64,000 bases of DNA from Acinetobacter piscicola (GCF_002233755.1 NZ_NIFO01000012.1:41646-105645), one strand, 5' to 3'; counted from the stretch's first letter, positions 1 through 10,605 are shown. Translations and numbers: made by a program. The notes: generated by a model from the letters alone, not told the origin.

Positions 1-654
1 CATAGCATCTAAAACACGTTTTGCCGCCATCAGCGCATCGGGTGATCGTTGCAACATTTCTTCTGCAATGCTTTGGGCTTTTGCCAAAGGTGCGTTATCG
101 ACATGGGTAATCAAGCCAATTTCTTTGGCATAATGACCATCAAAAATTCGTGCAGTGAGTGTGAGTTCTTTGGCTAAATCGATGCCAATAACACCTTTGA
201 TTGAACGGGTTAAGCCCATGTCAGGAACCAGTCCCCAACGACTTTCCATGATCGACATTTTTGTGTCTGGGTGAGCAATACGAATATCTGCCGCAAGTGC
301 CAGTTGCATTCCTGCACCAAAACAGAAACCTTCAAGTGCTGCAATGACAGGTACAGGCAGTTCTTGCCAAATAAGGAATGCTTTTTGAAATAAACTTTGA
401 CCCGGTTTAATCAGTTCCCAAGCTGCATAGGCTTTGTTTTTCGGATTATTTAAGTCTGCTAAGTCAATTCCGGCACTAAAAACATTGGCTTCGCCAGTCA
501 GAATCACACAACGAATAGAACGATCTTGTTTGATTTTTTTTGCTGTGCTGACCAATTCACGTAACAGCGCAAAGCTCATTGCATTGCGTTTATCTGGACG
601 GTTTAGGTAAACCGTTGCGATGCCATTATTTTTTTCGATACGTAATAGTGCCAT
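1..654 (-). CDS. Enoyl-CoA hydratase/isomerase family protein (3' end outside window)
   Basis: The reading frame starts at an ATG at 654-652 and stays open to the left edge, so the C-terminus is missing. The visible 218 codons begin MALLRIEKNNGIATVYLNRP and include the crotonase signatures EANVFSAGIDL and ALEGFCFGAGMQLALAADIR, whose backbone NH groups form the oxyanion hole that binds the acyl-CoA thioester. The family hydrates or isomerises enoyl-CoA in fatty-acid or aromatic degradation. The exact substrate cannot be read from the sequence. The gene lies downstream of the kinase gene on the same strand with a 181-bp gap, so it probably has its own promoter. Confidence 0.88.
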   Translation of the reverse strand, partial: MALLRIEKNNGIATVYLNRPDKRNAMSFALLRELVSTAKKIKQDRSIRCVILTGEANVFSAGIDLADLNNPKNKAYAAWELIKPGQSLFQKAFLIWQELPVPVIAALEGFCFGAGMQLALAADIRIAHPDTKMSIMESRWGLVPDMGLTRSIKGVIGIDLAKELTLTARIFDGHYAKEIGLITHVDNAPLAKAQSIAEEMLQRSPDALMAAKRVLDAM

Positions 655-835
655 GAGTTAGACTCTTATTTTTCCATAACAATCAGCATAGCATGGACTT
701 TAAAAGAGTTGCATGACACGAGAGTCACGGAAAGTGATTTCAAAGCCATATTTGCAATCCACTCACATAGATATTTGAAAAGTAGGAACTTCGTTGCTAT
801 AGATCAAAATCATGGATCAAACCTTTTCATGAATT

Positions 836-3643
836 TTATGATGCAGGCAAAATTTGTTGCGCTGCTGTTTCAACTTCATGAATCACCAGTTGTAAATGAT
901 CTAAGCGCTGTGTGACATCTTGAATAAAGGCTTCATCGGCTTTACGGCGTTCTTTTCTGAGTGTTGATACGAATTGTTCAAATTCACCAGTCGCACGTTG
1001 CAATTTAGGTGTGCCTACATAACGCGTCGCACCATATAAGCGATGCAATACATGTTCAAGCTGAGGGAAATCCTCAAGCTCAACCAATTGCTGAATTTCA
1101 TCCAATTCTGTAGGGAAGCTATCGACCAGCATTTTCAATAAATCTTGAGCAAGATCTTCCTTATTGGCAGCCAAAGCTAAACTTTGTTTCCAATCTAAAA
1201 TATCGGAATCAAAGGCTTCAATATAGACAGAATTTTCAACTTGCTGATGTGTTTGAATGAATGTATCTGAAGTCCAATTGGTTAAAATCTGAATAATTTG
1301 TTCAATCTGAATAGGCTTGGTGACATAGTCATCCATACCGACTTTGAGGAGCTTTTGCTTTTCATCTGCCAAAGCATGTGCTGTTAAAGCAATAATTGGC
1401 ATACGTAGATCATCTAGCGTTGACTCAAGTGAGCGAATGGCACGAGTGGTATCAATTCCAGACATGACTGGCATTTGAATGTCCATGAAAATTAAATCAA
1501 ATGCTTTTTCATCATGGTCAATGCGCTGTTGAATTAAATTTAATGCTTCTTGGCCACTTTGTGCTTTGGTGGTTTTAACATTGAGTTCGCCGAGTAAGGC
1601 CTCTAAAACAATAAGGTTCGGTAAGTGATCATCTACAGCCAAAATATGTAAATCACGCCCTTTGAAATCTTGATGGTGTTCTTGATCAAATACAGGCTGA
1701 TTGCTCAATAACTGAATCACTGAGCTACGGCTCAGTGGTTGGTACAATGGACGTGCTTTATATTCATTTAACATATTTGGATCAAGCGACATCTGATAGC
1801 CATAAACGGCTAAATGACCTTGATAGCGATTGCGAATTTCTTTTAATAATGCTTCAGTATCGCCACTATGATCAACTATGAGCCATGTATTTTCAGACTG
1901 CTGATCCAGACTATTCAGTCGACTAAATAGATCTAAAATCGATTGAGCTTCGGTGTGTTGAACTTGGTAATCTTCTAAATAATGGCGCAATACATTGGCT
2001 GTCGCAGGATGTGCCAAGAAAGATACAACCTTCATTTCTTTAAATGATGGATGCACAATTTCTTCATCTTCATTGACTACAAATTTTGCAGTAAACCAGA
2101 AGGTTGAGCCTTTTTCTGTTGGCGCACGTTCTTGATTATCTTCAAAACCAATTTGACCTTGCATTAAATGTACGAGCTGCTTGGAAATGGCTAAACCTAA
2201 ACCTGTACCACCAAATTGGCGTGTGACCGATGCATCGCCTTGTGAGAATGATTCAAATAGTTTTTTACGGTCTGTGCCGCTTAAACCAATACCGCTGTCT
2301 TGTACACTAAAATGCAATAAGCATTGTCCAATATCGTCATGTTCCATACGCACACGGACAATAATTTCACCATCGGGGGTGAATTTGATGGCATTGGAGA
2401 TTAGATTGGTCAAAATCTGCTTAAAGCGTAGCGCATCACCAACCACATACTTCGGCACGTTGTCGGCAAAATAGAACGCCATTTCAATATGTTTTTGTGC
2501 AGCGAGTGGTGACAGCATATCCATAACATCAAAAATAGCTTCTTCGAGATCGAAAGGAGCAGTTTCGAGTTCTAATTTACCTGCATCAATCTTAGAAAAA
2601 TCAAGTACATCATTAATCAGTGCCAATAAGTGCGCTGAAGATTTACGAATGGTTTGTAAGTATAAACTTTGATCATTACTCAAATTGTCTTGGCGGATCA
2701 TTAAATGAATAAAGCCATCAATACTATTTAAAGGCGTGCGTAATTCATGACTGATATTGGCTAGAAATACCGATTTCGCTTGATTGGATGAAATCGCTTG
2801 GTCACGCGCTTGTTTATAGGTAATGTTTTGGACTTCTAGCGTGTCTAAGGTACGACGTAAATCATCTTCAGTTTGTTCGGTATGCTCTTTGAGTTCTAAA
2901 AAGCTGAAATGTAAGCGTTTTACTACATTGGCAATATCACGCTGTAATAAACGCAGCTCACCAGTACTATTGATGATCATATGCTGATCTAATGTATCCG
3001 CATTCAAACGCTGTAATTGCATGCGAATCTCATACATCGGTGCAATCCAACGTCGAGAATAAAAATTCAAACACAATAATAGTAAAAGTAATGTAAATAA
3101 GGCGGTTGTAATGAGCACGATCATGACTCGATAACGTGCAATTTCTAAAGGCTGATTATCCAATTCAATCACAAGCCACATATTTTTAGCTGTGTCGGTT
3201 GGATTGAGTTTTAATCCATAAATATTGTTATGTTTGCTCGATATTGGACCAAAAAAAGTGCTTGTTTTAGGAATCTCAGGCCAATTTCGTTTATTTTGAT
3301 AGCCAATACTTAAATGATTGACATTATTTTCATCTAAGACAGCTGCGCTGAGTAAATATTTTTCATTAAACATTTTTTGTAAAATATTTTCAGCTTGAAT
3401 TTTTTGGGCAAGGCTTTGTCCAACGATCACCGTAAGTTGTTCAGCGGTATATTGATAGCGACTTAAAATAGCGATCGCCGCAAAGCGTTGTTTGGATTTT
3501 GCTGCTGCTGATGTTTCTGAAAGAACCAGTGCTGTTCCTACACATGCCATAATCATAATAGGCACAAAAATCATCGCAATAAGTTGCCCATAAGCGTGAT
3601 TGAGCTTTAAACGTTTAAACAGTTTTTTATTGAAATTCGACAT
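836..3643 (-). CDS. gacS: Hybrid sensor histidine kinase GacS/BarA
   Basis: 935 aa inner-membrane kinase of the GacS/BarA type, which phosphorylates the response regulator GacA/UvrY and so controls Csr/Rsm small-RNA signalling. Visible order: TM1 about 20-42, periplasmic sensor about 43-171, TM2 about 172-194, HAMP about 195-250, HisKA with phospho-acceptor His299 in NISHELRTPLN, HATPase with the N box (NLISNAIKF) and G boxes (DSGIGL, GGTGLGLAIS), a degenerate receiver-like region about 535-645, a full receiver with Asp721 in FMDIQMP, and a C-terminal HPt domain with His867 in HRLYG. The length and His-Asp-His relay match the family. GacA is not in the window. The divergent gene is cysM, as in the general gacS/cysM/rlmD/relA neighbourhood of gammaproteobacteria. 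Confidence 0.95.
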   Translation of the reverse strand: MSNFNKKLFKRLKLNHAYGQLIAMIFVPIMIMACVGTALVLSETSAAAKSKQRFAAIAILSRYQYTAEQLTVIVGQSLAQKIQAENILQKMFNEKYLLSAAVLDENNVNHLSIGYQNKRNWPEIPKTSTFFGPISSKHNNIYGLKLNPTDTAKNMWLVIELDNQPLEIARYRVMIVLITTALFTLLLLLLCLNFYSRRWIAPMYEIRMQLQRLNADTLDQHMIINSTGELRLLQRDIANVVKRLHFSFLELKEHTEQTEDDLRRTLDTLEVQNITYKQARDQAISSNQAKSVFLANISHELRTPLNSIDGFIHLMIRQDNLSNDQSLYLQTIRKSSAHLLALINDVLDFSKIDAGKLELETAPFDLEEAIFDVMDMLSPLAAQKHIEMAFYFADNVPKYVVGDALRFKQILTNLISNAIKFTPDGEIIVRVRMEHDDIGQCLLHFSVQDSGIGLSGTDRKKLFESFSQGDASVTRQFGGTGLGLAISKQLVHLMQGQIGFEDNQERAPTEKGSTFWFTAKFVVNEDEEIVHPSFKEMKVVSFLAHPATANVLRHYLEDYQVQHTEAQSILDLFSRLNSLDQQSENTWLIVDHSGDTEALLKEIRNRYQGHLAVYGYQMSLDPNMLNEYKARPLYQPLSRSSVIQLLSNQPVFDQEHHQDFKGRDLHILAVDDHLPNLIVLEALLGELNVKTTKAQSGQEALNLIQQRIDHDEKAFDLIFMDIQMPVMSGIDTTRAIRSLESTLDDLRMPIIALTAHALADEKQKLLKVGMDDYVTKPIQIEQIIQILTNWTSDTFIQTHQQVENSVYIEAFDSDILDWKQSLALAANKEDLAQDLLKMLVDSFPTELDEIQQLVELEDFPQLEHVLHRLYGATRYVGTPKLQRATGEFEQFVSTLRKERRKADEAFIQDVTQRLDHLQLVIHEVETAAQQILPAS

Positions 3644-3956
3644 GGATCCAGCTACTTATTGCCCATGCAAGGCATATTAACATGCTTTATTCATCCTGCA
3701 TGACAATATGATTAAAAAGCTTTTGAATTGAGAATAGTTATGCTTATTTAAAGATAAGGTTATCACTTCTAATGCTAAGTTATTGAGTTATGATATTATG
3801 TGGTTAATTTTATTGAATTAAATATTGTTTATCCATTTGGCTGCAAGTTTTTTGAAATCGGCTTAGTCTAAGCGTCGTTGTTAAAATGAACTTGAAAGAT
3901 GTGCAGTCAGACGCTTTTTTTCATACAATACGTCCACCTCAATATAGGTGCAATTC
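3644..3956. other. Divergent intergenic region gacS/cysM
   Basis: This 313-bp AT-rich gap must hold the promoters of gacS (leftward) and cysM (rightward). No clear sigma-70 pair was assigned. The one conspicuous element is a 13-bp palindrome at 3861-3873 (GCTTAG-T-CTAAGC), about 84 bp upstream of the cysM start, which could be an operator. No small gene with a convincing ribosome-binding site is present. Confidence 0.4.
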
Positions 3957-4880
3957 ATGAGTAATACACAACCTGATTTCTTAGCCAATGAATTTTTATT
4001 AGACCATTATGTAGGGAAAACCCCTTTGGTACGTCTACAGCGTTTGGCAAGTCATACTCAAGCAACAGTATTGGCAAAACTAGAAGGGAATAACCCGGCA
4101 GGTTCTGTAAAAGACCGTCCAGCATATAATATGATCATGAAAGCAGAACAGCGTGGTCAGATCAAGCCGGGCGATACATTGATTGAAGCGACAAGTGGAA
4201 ATACAGGAATTGCACTGGCAATGGTCGCGGCAATGCGTGGCTATAAAATGAAGTTGATCATGCCGGGGAATTCGAGCCAAGAGCGTAAAGATGCAATGCG
4301 TGCTTATGGTGCTGAATTGATTGAAGCGCCAAATATGGAAGCCGCGCGTGATATGGCTTTGCAAATGCAGGTTGATGGTCAAGGCTTAGTCCTAAATCAG
4401 TTTGGTAATCCTGACAATGTTGAAGCACATTATCTAACCACTGGCCCTGAAATTTGGCAGCAAACAGCGGGAAAAATTACCCATTTCGTGAGTGCTATGG
4501 GAACAACTGGCACGATTATGGGGATTTCAAAATATTTAAAAGAACAAAATCCTGAGATTCAAATTGTAGGTTTACAACCTTCTGAAGGTTCAAATATTGC
4601 GGGAATCCGTCGTTGGCCGCAAGAATATTTACCGACGATTTTTGATCCTAAACGTGTTGATCGTATTATGGATATTCCTCAAATTGAAGCTGAAAAAACG
4701 GCACGCCGTTTAGCACGCCAAGAAGGCATTAGTGCAGGGACATCTTCAGGTGGTGCGGTTTGGGCATCGGTTAAACTGGCTGAGGAAAACCCAGATGCTG
4801 TGATTGTATGCATTGTCTGCGACCGTGGTGATCGTTATTTATCGACAGGATTATTTTCTTTAGATGATGCTGATTCATAA
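3957..4880 (+). CDS. cysM: Cysteine synthase B (O-acetylserine sulfhydrylase)
   Basis: 307 aa PLP enzyme making L-cysteine from O-acetylserine and sulfide (the CysM type also accepts thiosulfate). The PLP lysine is Lys52 in NNPAGSVKDRPA, the phosphate/substrate loop is TSGNTG at 79-84, and the glycine-rich loop is SAMGTTGTIMG. The C-terminal GISAGTSSGGAVW and the absence of the longer CysK insertions favour CysM. The start is taken as ATG 3957 because a TAGG ribosome-binding site lies 8 nt upstream; a GTG at 3948 is in frame but overlaps that site. The following exonuclease gene is co-directional after a 63-bp gap. Confidence 0.93.
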   Translation: MSNTQPDFLANEFLLDHYVGKTPLVRLQRLASHTQATVLAKLEGNNPAGSVKDRPAYNMIMKAEQRGQIKPGDTLIEATSGNTGIALAMVAAMRGYKMKLIMPGNSSQERKDAMRAYGAELIEAPNMEAARDMALQMQVDGQGLVLNQFGNPDNVEAHYLTTGPEIWQQTAGKITHFVSAMGTTGTIMGISKYLKEQNPEIQIVGLQPSEGSNIAGIRRWPQEYLPTIFDPKRVDRIMDIPQIEAEKTARRLARQEGISAGTSSGGAVWASVKLAEENPDAVIVCIVCDRGDRYLSTGLFSLDDADS

Positions 4881-4943
4881 TAAGCCATATACAATAATGA
4901 TGAATAATCGGCTTCTATTTTTAGCGTTAGAGTAAATTTGTTT

Positions 4944-5765
4944 ATGCGCCTTCCCGTTTTAGTGTTCGATATTGAAACCCTGACTGATCTTAAATCAGGG
5001 GCGCATTTATATGGTTTAGATTTACCTGAAGATGATTTAGTGCAAGCTTTGGCAAAATTGCGTCGTCAAGAGTCAGGCATGGATTTTCAACGCTTGGCCT
5101 TGCATGAAATTGTATGTATCTCAGGCTTATGGCTCGATGAAAATGGTTCAATGAAACTGTTTTCTTTTAGTCGTGAACAATATTCTGAAGCAGAAATTTT
5201 ACAAAAATTTTTATCTATATTTGATAAGCGTCATCCAACCCTAGTGAGTTGGAATGGTTCGCAATTTGATATTCCAGTGATTTTATTTCGTGCCATGTAT
5301 CATGGACTTTCTGCACCAAGTTTATTCGATCAGGGTGAGATTGATACGCAAAAAAGGTATAATAACTATCAGAACCGTTACCACACTCGCCATGTCGATT
5401 TAATGGACGTGATGGCAATGTTCAACGGACGACATTTTCAGAAGTTGGATGATGCTGCACATTTACTGGGGTATCCCGGTAAGCGTGGTATTTCGGGGTA
5501 TTTCGTTCCTGAATATGTGAAAACTCAGCAATGGTTGGCATTGACCAGTTATTGCGAAGGTGATGTGCTGAATACTTGGTTAATTTATTTAAGATGGTCT
5601 TTGTTGAAAGGGCAAGTGTCTTTGAATGACCATGGTCTTTGGATTCAAGCGACGATTCACTATTTACAAGGTCAACCGCAACAGCAAGAGTTTTTGAATG
5701 TTTGGCGTGAAACTTCACAACGAACGGATTTTACTTCTTCAGATTTTTCTTCTATTCCCAATTAG
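4944..5765 (+). CDS. Predicted DEDD-type 3'-5' exonuclease (DNA polymerase B exonuclease-like)
   Basis: 273 aa protein resembling the PolB-like 3'-5' exonuclease family (PF10108 type). The DEDD metal-binding pattern is visible: exo I as FDIETL (Asp9, Glu11), exo II in [12 protein letters not shown], and exo III as [11 protein letters not shown]. No polymerase domain follows, so it is a stand-alone nuclease of unknown target, presumably in DNA repair or nucleic-acid turnover. The ATG at 4944 is preferred over a TTG two codons upstream. It lies between cysM and rlmD on the same strand, only 8 bp before rlmD, and is probably co-transcribed with it. Confidence 0.82.
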   Translation: MRLPVLVFDIETLTDLKSGAHLYGLDLPEDDLVQALAKLRRQESGMDFQRLALHEIVCISGLWLDENGSMKLFSFSREQYSEAEILQKFLSIFDKRHPTLVSWNGSQFDIPVILFRAMYHGLSAPSLFDQGEIDTQKRYNNYQNRYHTRHVDLMDVMAMFNGRHFQKLDDAAHLLGYPGKRGISGYFVPEYVKTQQWLALTSYCEGDVLNTWLIYLRWSLLKGQVSLNDHGLWIQATIHYLQGQPQQQEFLNVWRETSQRTDFTSSDFSSIPN

Positions 5766-5773
5766 GTATTCAT

Positions 5774-7168
5774 TTGAAACATAGAGCTAAAACTCGTCCA
5801 TCTCAGCTTCCACAGTATATTTTTAAAGTTGAGAGATTGTCACATGAAGGGCGAGGGATTGCACACTATGATACGGATATTGACCATCCGACTGACAAAG
5901 GCGGAAAAAAAGTTTTTATTCGTTATGCTTTACCCGGTGAAACGGTTAAAGCACAAATTACTCGTCAAGTTTCAAAGCTTGAAGAGGCAGATAGTATTGC
6001 CCTAATTAGTGATCCAAATCCAAATCGTGTAGAACCTTTTTGCCCTCATTTTGGAATATGTGGCGGCTGTAATATGCAGCATATTCATCCTGATGAGCAA
6101 ATTCGCTTAAAACAAGAAGTTTTAAAATCGCATCTAAGTCATTTTGCAGGTTTAGAACCGATGCAATGGCTTGAACCGATTCGCTCACAGCAAACGGATT
6201 ACCGTCATAAAGCACGGATTGGTGTGCGCTATTTACCAAAGCAAAATAAGTTGTCAATGGGTTTTCGTGAAGCGCAGAGTAATCATTTAACTGAAATCCA
6301 AAGTTGCGGTATTTTGGCTCAAGCCTTGAATCAAGCCTTACCTGAGTTAAAAGTATTACTCGAAAGTCTAAAAGGCAAACATGCCATTGGTCATATAGAA
6401 TTAGCCAAAGGTGATCATGAAATTTCGCTTTTAATTCGTCATACTGAAAAATTAAAAGCGCATGATGTCAACCTATTGCGCCAATATGCGTTACAGAAAC
6501 AGTGGCAGTTGTATTTGCAGCCGTTCGGTGTAGAAAGTTTACATCGGGTGGACGATGCTCAAGCAGCAATGCATTTACATTATCGTTTAAATGATTTTGA
6601 TGTTGAATTTGAGTTTAATCCCACAGATTTCACTCAAGTCAATCCAACGGTCAATCAGCAAATGGTTAAACTGGCATGTGATTTGCTTGAATTGCAACAA
6701 GGCGAAACTGTTTTGGATCTATTTTGTGGATTGGGGAATTTTTCACTTCCTCTTGCAACACAAGTAGGTGCGACAGGGAAAGTGGTTGCAGTTGAAGGGA
6801 GTGAGGAAATGGTTAAACGCGGTACACAAAATGCACTGAACAATCGTTTAACCAATGTTAAATTTTATTCACAAGATTTAACAAAAGACTTTTCACATTT
6901 TTCTTGGGCAAATCAAGGATTTGATGCATTATTGATTGATCCTCCGAGAGCAGGTGCTGAACAAGTTATGCATTATGTGCCAAAGTTTGGTGCAAAAAGA
7001 ATCGTTTATGTGTCGTGTAATCCAGCGACTCTAGCTAGAGATGCTGGAATTTTGGTACAACATGGGTACCAGTTAAAAAAAGCAGGTGTAATGGATATGT
7101 TTACCCATACGGGGCATGTTGAATCCATAGCACTGTTTGAAAAGAAATTAGAGATAAACGATTTATAA
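5774..7168 (+). CDS. rlmD: 23S rRNA (uracil-1939-C5)-methyltransferase RlmD
   Basis: 464 aa. The protein makes m5U1939 in 23S rRNA using S-adenosylmethionine. It has an N-terminal TRAM RNA-binding domain (about 14-75), a 4Fe-4S cluster site with Cys90, Cys96, Cys99 and Cys178 ([21 protein letters not shown]), SAM-binding motif [14 protein letters not shown] (about 315-327), the IDPPRAG motif, and nucleophile Cys415 in [12 protein letters not shown]. The start is TTG 5774, with AGG 7 nt upstream; no in-frame ATG occurs near the N-terminus. It precedes relA with a 27-bp gap, the order seen in E. coli and Pseudomonas. Confidence 0.95.
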   Translation: MKHRAKTRPSQLPQYIFKVERLSHEGRGIAHYDTDIDHPTDKGGKKVFIRYALPGETVKAQITRQVSKLEEADSIALISDPNPNRVEPFCPHFGICGGCNMQHIHPDEQIRLKQEVLKSHLSHFAGLEPMQWLEPIRSQQTDYRHKARIGVRYLPKQNKLSMGFREAQSNHLTEIQSCGILAQALNQALPELKVLLESLKGKHAIGHIELAKGDHEISLLIRHTEKLKAHDVNLLRQYALQKQWQLYLQPFGVESLHRVDDAQAAMHLHYRLNDFDVEFEFNPTDFTQVNPTVNQQMVKLACDLLELQQGETVLDLFCGLGNFSLPLATQVGATGKVVAVEGSEEMVKRGTQNALNNRLTNVKFYSQDLTKDFSHFSWANQGFDALLIDPPRAGAEQVMHYVPKFGAKRIVYVSCNPATLARDAGILVQHGYQLKKAGVMDMFTHTGHVESIALFEKKLEINDL

Positions 7169-7195
7169 TGAAGTATAGAGTTAGAGGAGACGGGT

Positions 7196-9502
7196 ATGGT
7201 CACAGTTCGTGAACAGCTTCCAGATCAACTCAATGAGTTATCAGGTGAAGCGACTGTAGAGCATGCCGATGAAGCGCAACAAGCTTTGGCGACATGGCTA
7301 GATCGCGTGCGTGGAATTTTAGACGGTGCTGAATTAATACAGTTAGAAGAAGTTGCGCAATTAGTATTACAAAAAGAATTAGCGACAACAGTCAATCATC
7401 GAACCAATACCTTTGCAACAGGCATTGGTATGGCGGATATTTTGGCACATTTACATGCCGATGAAGATACGCTGGTCGCAGCGGTGCTTTATCGTAGTGT
7501 ACGTGAGGGCTTAACCACTTTAGATGATATTCAACAACAATTCGGTGAGCAAGTTTTCAACCTCGTCAAAGGTACTTTGGCGATGGGTAAACTTTCTGAA
7601 TTGATTGAAAAAAACAAACGCTTAGAAGATCATTTTAATAATAATCAACGTGAACATTTGACAGGTATCTATAAGATGCTGATTTCTGTCACAGAAGATG
7701 TTCGGGTTGTATTGATCAAATTGGCGGAACGTACTTTTGCATTACGTGAATTGGCGCATTCTCCAAAAGAGCGTCAAGAGCGTGTTGCACGTGAAATCTT
7801 GACCATTTATTCACCTTTAGCACATCGCCTAGGGATCGCTCAATTAAAATGGGAGCTAGAAGATTTAGCTTTCCGTTATCTAGCACCTGAACGTTACAAA
7901 GAAATTGCATCTTTACTCAACGAAAAACGTTTAGAGCGTGAGCAATACATTCAGTTCGTAGTTGAACGTTTAAAGCATGAATTGGCTGAACATGATATCG
8001 AGGCGGAAATCTCAGGTCGGGTAAAACATATTTATTCGATCTATCGCAAAATGAAGAGTAAGAGTCTGAGTTTTGATCAGCTTTATGATATTCGAGCACT
8101 CCGTGTATTGGTTAAATCTGTTTCTGAGTGTTATCACGCTTTAGGTATCGTACATCAGATTTGGCGACATATTCCGCATCAGTTTGATGACTATATTACC
8201 AATCCGAAAGCCAATGGATATCGTTCTTTACATACGGCGGTCATTGCTGAAAACAAATCTTTGGAAATCCAAATTCGTACCAAAGAGATGCATAATGAGG
8301 CAGAGTTAGGTGTATGTTCGCACTTCAACTACAAAGAAGGTTCTAAAACCACAGATTACTCATTTAATCATCGTTTGCATTCATTACGTGCTGTACTTGA
8401 GCATTATCAAGAACGGACTGAAACCAGTGCACATGCCAATGATGATGAACCTGAGAATTTTGAGCAAATTCAAGATTTTGAAGGTTTTGAAAAGATTTAT
8501 GTATTTAGTCGTGATGGTGATATTAAAGAATTACCGCGTGGCTCTACCGTTCTAGACTTTGCTTATCATGTACATACCGAAGTTGGTAATAAGTGCTATG
8601 CAGCACGAGTGAATCAACGCTATGTACCATTAACCTACACCTTGAAAACAGGTGAGCAAGTCGAGATTTTAACCAAGAAAGATCGTGAGCCGAACCGTGA
8701 TTGGTTGGTGAATTCTCTCGGTTATATCAAAACTGCTCGTGCTCGTGACAAGTTACGCCATTGGTTTAGACAGCAAGATCGTAGTAAGAATTTAGAAGTT
8801 GGGCGTGAGATTCTCAATAAAGAGCTTTCACGTTTAGCAATTCATCCAAAAAGCATCGATTTGAGTGATTATTGCAATCATTTCAATGTTAAATCTGGCG
8901 ATGATATTCTTGTTTCTTTGGTCAGTGGTGACATCAGTCTTCATGCCTTGATCAATCAAGTCAATCGCCATATGCATTTGGATCAGGATGAGCCTGAGTT
9001 GGTGTTAAAGCCAACGCTGAACCCACGTGCAAGTCATACGTTATCTGCTCATGGTATTTTGATTGATGGTTTAGATAATGTTGAGCTGCATATTGCGCAG
9101 TGTTGTCAGCCTGTACACGGTGAATCAATCGCAGGGTATATCACGTTAAATCGTGGTGTGAGTATTCACAAAGTTGCATGTCCTGATTATCTGCGAATGA
9201 TCAAATTGGAACCTGATCGTGCTGTAGAAGCAGATTGGGAAATGCAGCCAACACGTGGTCAAAGTGTGCAAATTGTTGTTGAAGCTTATGATCGCCGTGG
9301 TCTGTTAAAAGATTTAACCCAAGTGATTTTCTCTGATCAAATTAATATTCGCCAAGTGAATACAATTTCTGAAGCAGATGGTATTGCCAATATGAAATTG
9401 TTGATTGAAGTGAAAGGTTTAGCACAACTTTCTCGTCTATTGGCAAGATTAGAGCAGCAGCCAGGTATTATCAGTGCGCGACGTTTGGTGCAAGGGAATT
9501 AA
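7196..9502 (+). CDS. relA: GTP pyrophosphokinase RelA (ppGpp synthetase I)
   Basis: 768 aa ribosome-associated (p)ppGpp synthetase. The N-terminal pseudo-hydrolase domain keeps the fold (FATGIGMADILAHL) but lacks the HDxxED motif; the equivalent stretch reads AAVLYRSVREGL, so it should be synthetase-only. The synthetase domain has QFDDY at 329-333 (acidic RelA-type motif rather than the basic SpoT form), NPKANGYRSLHT and EIQIRTKEMHNEAELG. TGS (about 425-490), a Cys-containing zinc-finger/CC region (AQCCQPVHGE, VACPDYL) and a C-terminal ACT domain follow. The ATG is preceded by AGGAGA. A SpoT-type hydrolase must be encoded elsewhere. Confidence 0.96.
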   Translation: MVTVREQLPDQLNELSGEATVEHADEAQQALATWLDRVRGILDGAELIQLEEVAQLVLQKELATTVNHRTNTFATGIGMADILAHLHADEDTLVAAVLYRSVREGLTTLDDIQQQFGEQVFNLVKGTLAMGKLSELIEKNKRLEDHFNNNQREHLTGIYKMLISVTEDVRVVLIKLAERTFALRELAHSPKERQERVAREILTIYSPLAHRLGIAQLKWELEDLAFRYLAPERYKEIASLLNEKRLEREQYIQFVVERLKHELAEHDIEAEISGRVKHIYSIYRKMKSKSLSFDQLYDIRALRVLVKSVSECYHALGIVHQIWRHIPHQFDDYITNPKANGYRSLHTAVIAENKSLEIQIRTKEMHNEAELGVCSHFNYKEGSKTTDYSFNHRLHSLRAVLEHYQERTETSAHANDDEPENFEQIQDFEGFEKIYVFSRDGDIKELPRGSTVLDFAYHVHTEVGNKCYAARVNQRYVPLTYTLKTGEQVEILTKKDREPNRDWLVNSLGYIKTARARDKLRHWFRQQDRSKNLEVGREILNKELSRLAIHPKSIDLSDYCNHFNVKSGDDILVSLVSGDISLHALINQVNRHMHLDQDEPELVLKPTLNPRASHTLSAHGILIDGLDNVELHIAQCCQPVHGESIAGYITLNRGVSIHKVACPDYLRMIKLEPDRAVEADWEMQPTRGQSVQIVVEAYDRRGLLKDLTQVIFSDQINIRQVNTISEADGIANMKLLIEVKGLAQLSRLLARLEQQPGIISARRLVQGN

Positions 9503-9505
9503 CAC

Positions 9506-9534
9506 AAAAAAGGCTGCTAAATGCAGCCTTTTTT
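9506..9534. terminator. Bidirectional Rho-independent terminator relA / FlgT-like gene
   Basis: Stem GGCTGC/GCAGCC (9512-9517 with 9523-9528), loop TAAAT, flanked by an A run on the left and a T run on the right, so it can act on both converging transcripts. Confidence 0.85.
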
Positions 9535-9535
9535 A

Positions 9536-10534
9536 TTACCAGTGTATCGGTTTTTCGCTTGAACCTGGTGTCAAATCGGCATCAGATAAGGGTTCTGATG
9601 ACTCAATTTGATTGATATTTTGATCGTATATATTTCTTGGTGTTAAAGATAAACCATTCAAAATATCATTGCTGATTTGCTGTGCGAGTAAATCAGATGA
9701 GGTCGCAGGTTGTGCACTGTGAATAAAGTTACCTAAAGATTGACGTTGCTGTTGATTCACTGTTCCTGCAGCGGCAACTTTACCTGTATTGACTTCAATC
9801 ACTCGCCAATTGAGGCGAATTGCTTGTTGTCCAGCGGGCACAGCGCCGTAAAAGCGCTCCTGTGTCGCCTTGGCTTCATTTATACGGCCCACTAAAATAT
9901 AGTCAGCACCGACTTTTTGTCCAAGTCTTGCCATCTCAGCAGGTGCGCCATCCCAACGTAGAAAAGCATTTTCACTTGTCATTTCTTCAATATAGTCTCG
10001 GCTGACCAAGCTTAATTGGCGTGAATTTGCAAGTTGTGTGCCGACGAGATCAGCGACTTCTATAACGAAATCATCTGCATCATTACCATCTGTCAAATGT
10101 GTTTTAGCATAGCTAAATTGAAATGGCATGACTGCAATACGACGTAAATGTTGGTCGGCAACATTCGATTGGAATTTACTAACGTAGGCACGAACTTTAG
10201 CACGGTAGTTTTTACCAGAACCTGAAATACTTAAAACCTGAAAACGGTTAATGGCGTTAGTACCTTGAGTTTCAACGCTAAAAACTGGAGATACTTTACC
10301 TTGGTAGCTCCAGTGATTATTGGTCACGACCATATTCACTTCTTCAGCTAAGTCGGTACGAGAACTAACACTTGTACCATTTACGGATTGTGCTGCAATG
10401 AGTAAAGCTTCCGCAATAGCCTGTTGTTGAGTTGGGCCACTGCCTGTTGCTTCTTTCATAATCTCTTGCAGGGCGGCGTGTGCTGAGCTGATTCCTAAGC
10501 AGAATAGGGCAGTACAAATTAAAGATTTCATCAT
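9536..10534 (-). CDS. FlgT/CsgG-like periplasmic protein
   Basis: 332 aa with a signal peptide (about 1-20, cleavage near SSAHA). Residues 21-125 look like a FlgT N-terminal-type domain (EATGSGPTQQQAIAEALLIAAQ). Residues 130-300 look like a CsgG/LpoB-type alpha/beta domain (RRIAVMPFQF, LVSRDYIEEM, GADYILVGRINEA). There is no lipobox, so it is predicted soluble in the periplasm. It is last in a minus-strand block with lpoB, a ycfL-like gene and a TPR-like gene, which suggests an envelope or peptidoglycan role. No flagellar or curli genes are present, so a flagellar function is unlikely. Function unassigned. Confidence 0.72.
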   Translation of the reverse strand: MMKSLICTALFCLGISSAHAALQEIMKEATGSGPTQQQAIAEALLIAAQSVNGTSVSSRTDLAEEVNMVVTNNHWSYQGKVSPVFSVETQGTNAINRFQVLSISGSGKNYRAKVRAYVSKFQSNVADQHLRRIAVMPFQFSYAKTHLTDGNDADDFVIEVADLVGTQLANSRQLSLVSRDYIEEMTSENAFLRWDGAPAEMARLGQKVGADYILVGRINEAKATQERFYGAVPAGQQAIRLNWRVIEVNTGKVAAAGTVNQQQRQSLGNFIHSAQPATSSDLLAQQISNDILNGLSLTPRNIYDQNINQIESSEPLSDADLTPGSSEKPIHW

Positions 10535-10605
10535 TATGTATCATTCTAAAAATCCTGATAACACAGGGAAAGCTGTATTATCAGGTTTATTGTTTTTGTT
10601 AAAAG

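Noticed and set aside
709..915. 68-aa plus-strand open frame
   Set aside because: It overlaps the 3' end of the kinase gene on the other strand, has no ribosome-binding site and no recognisable domain.
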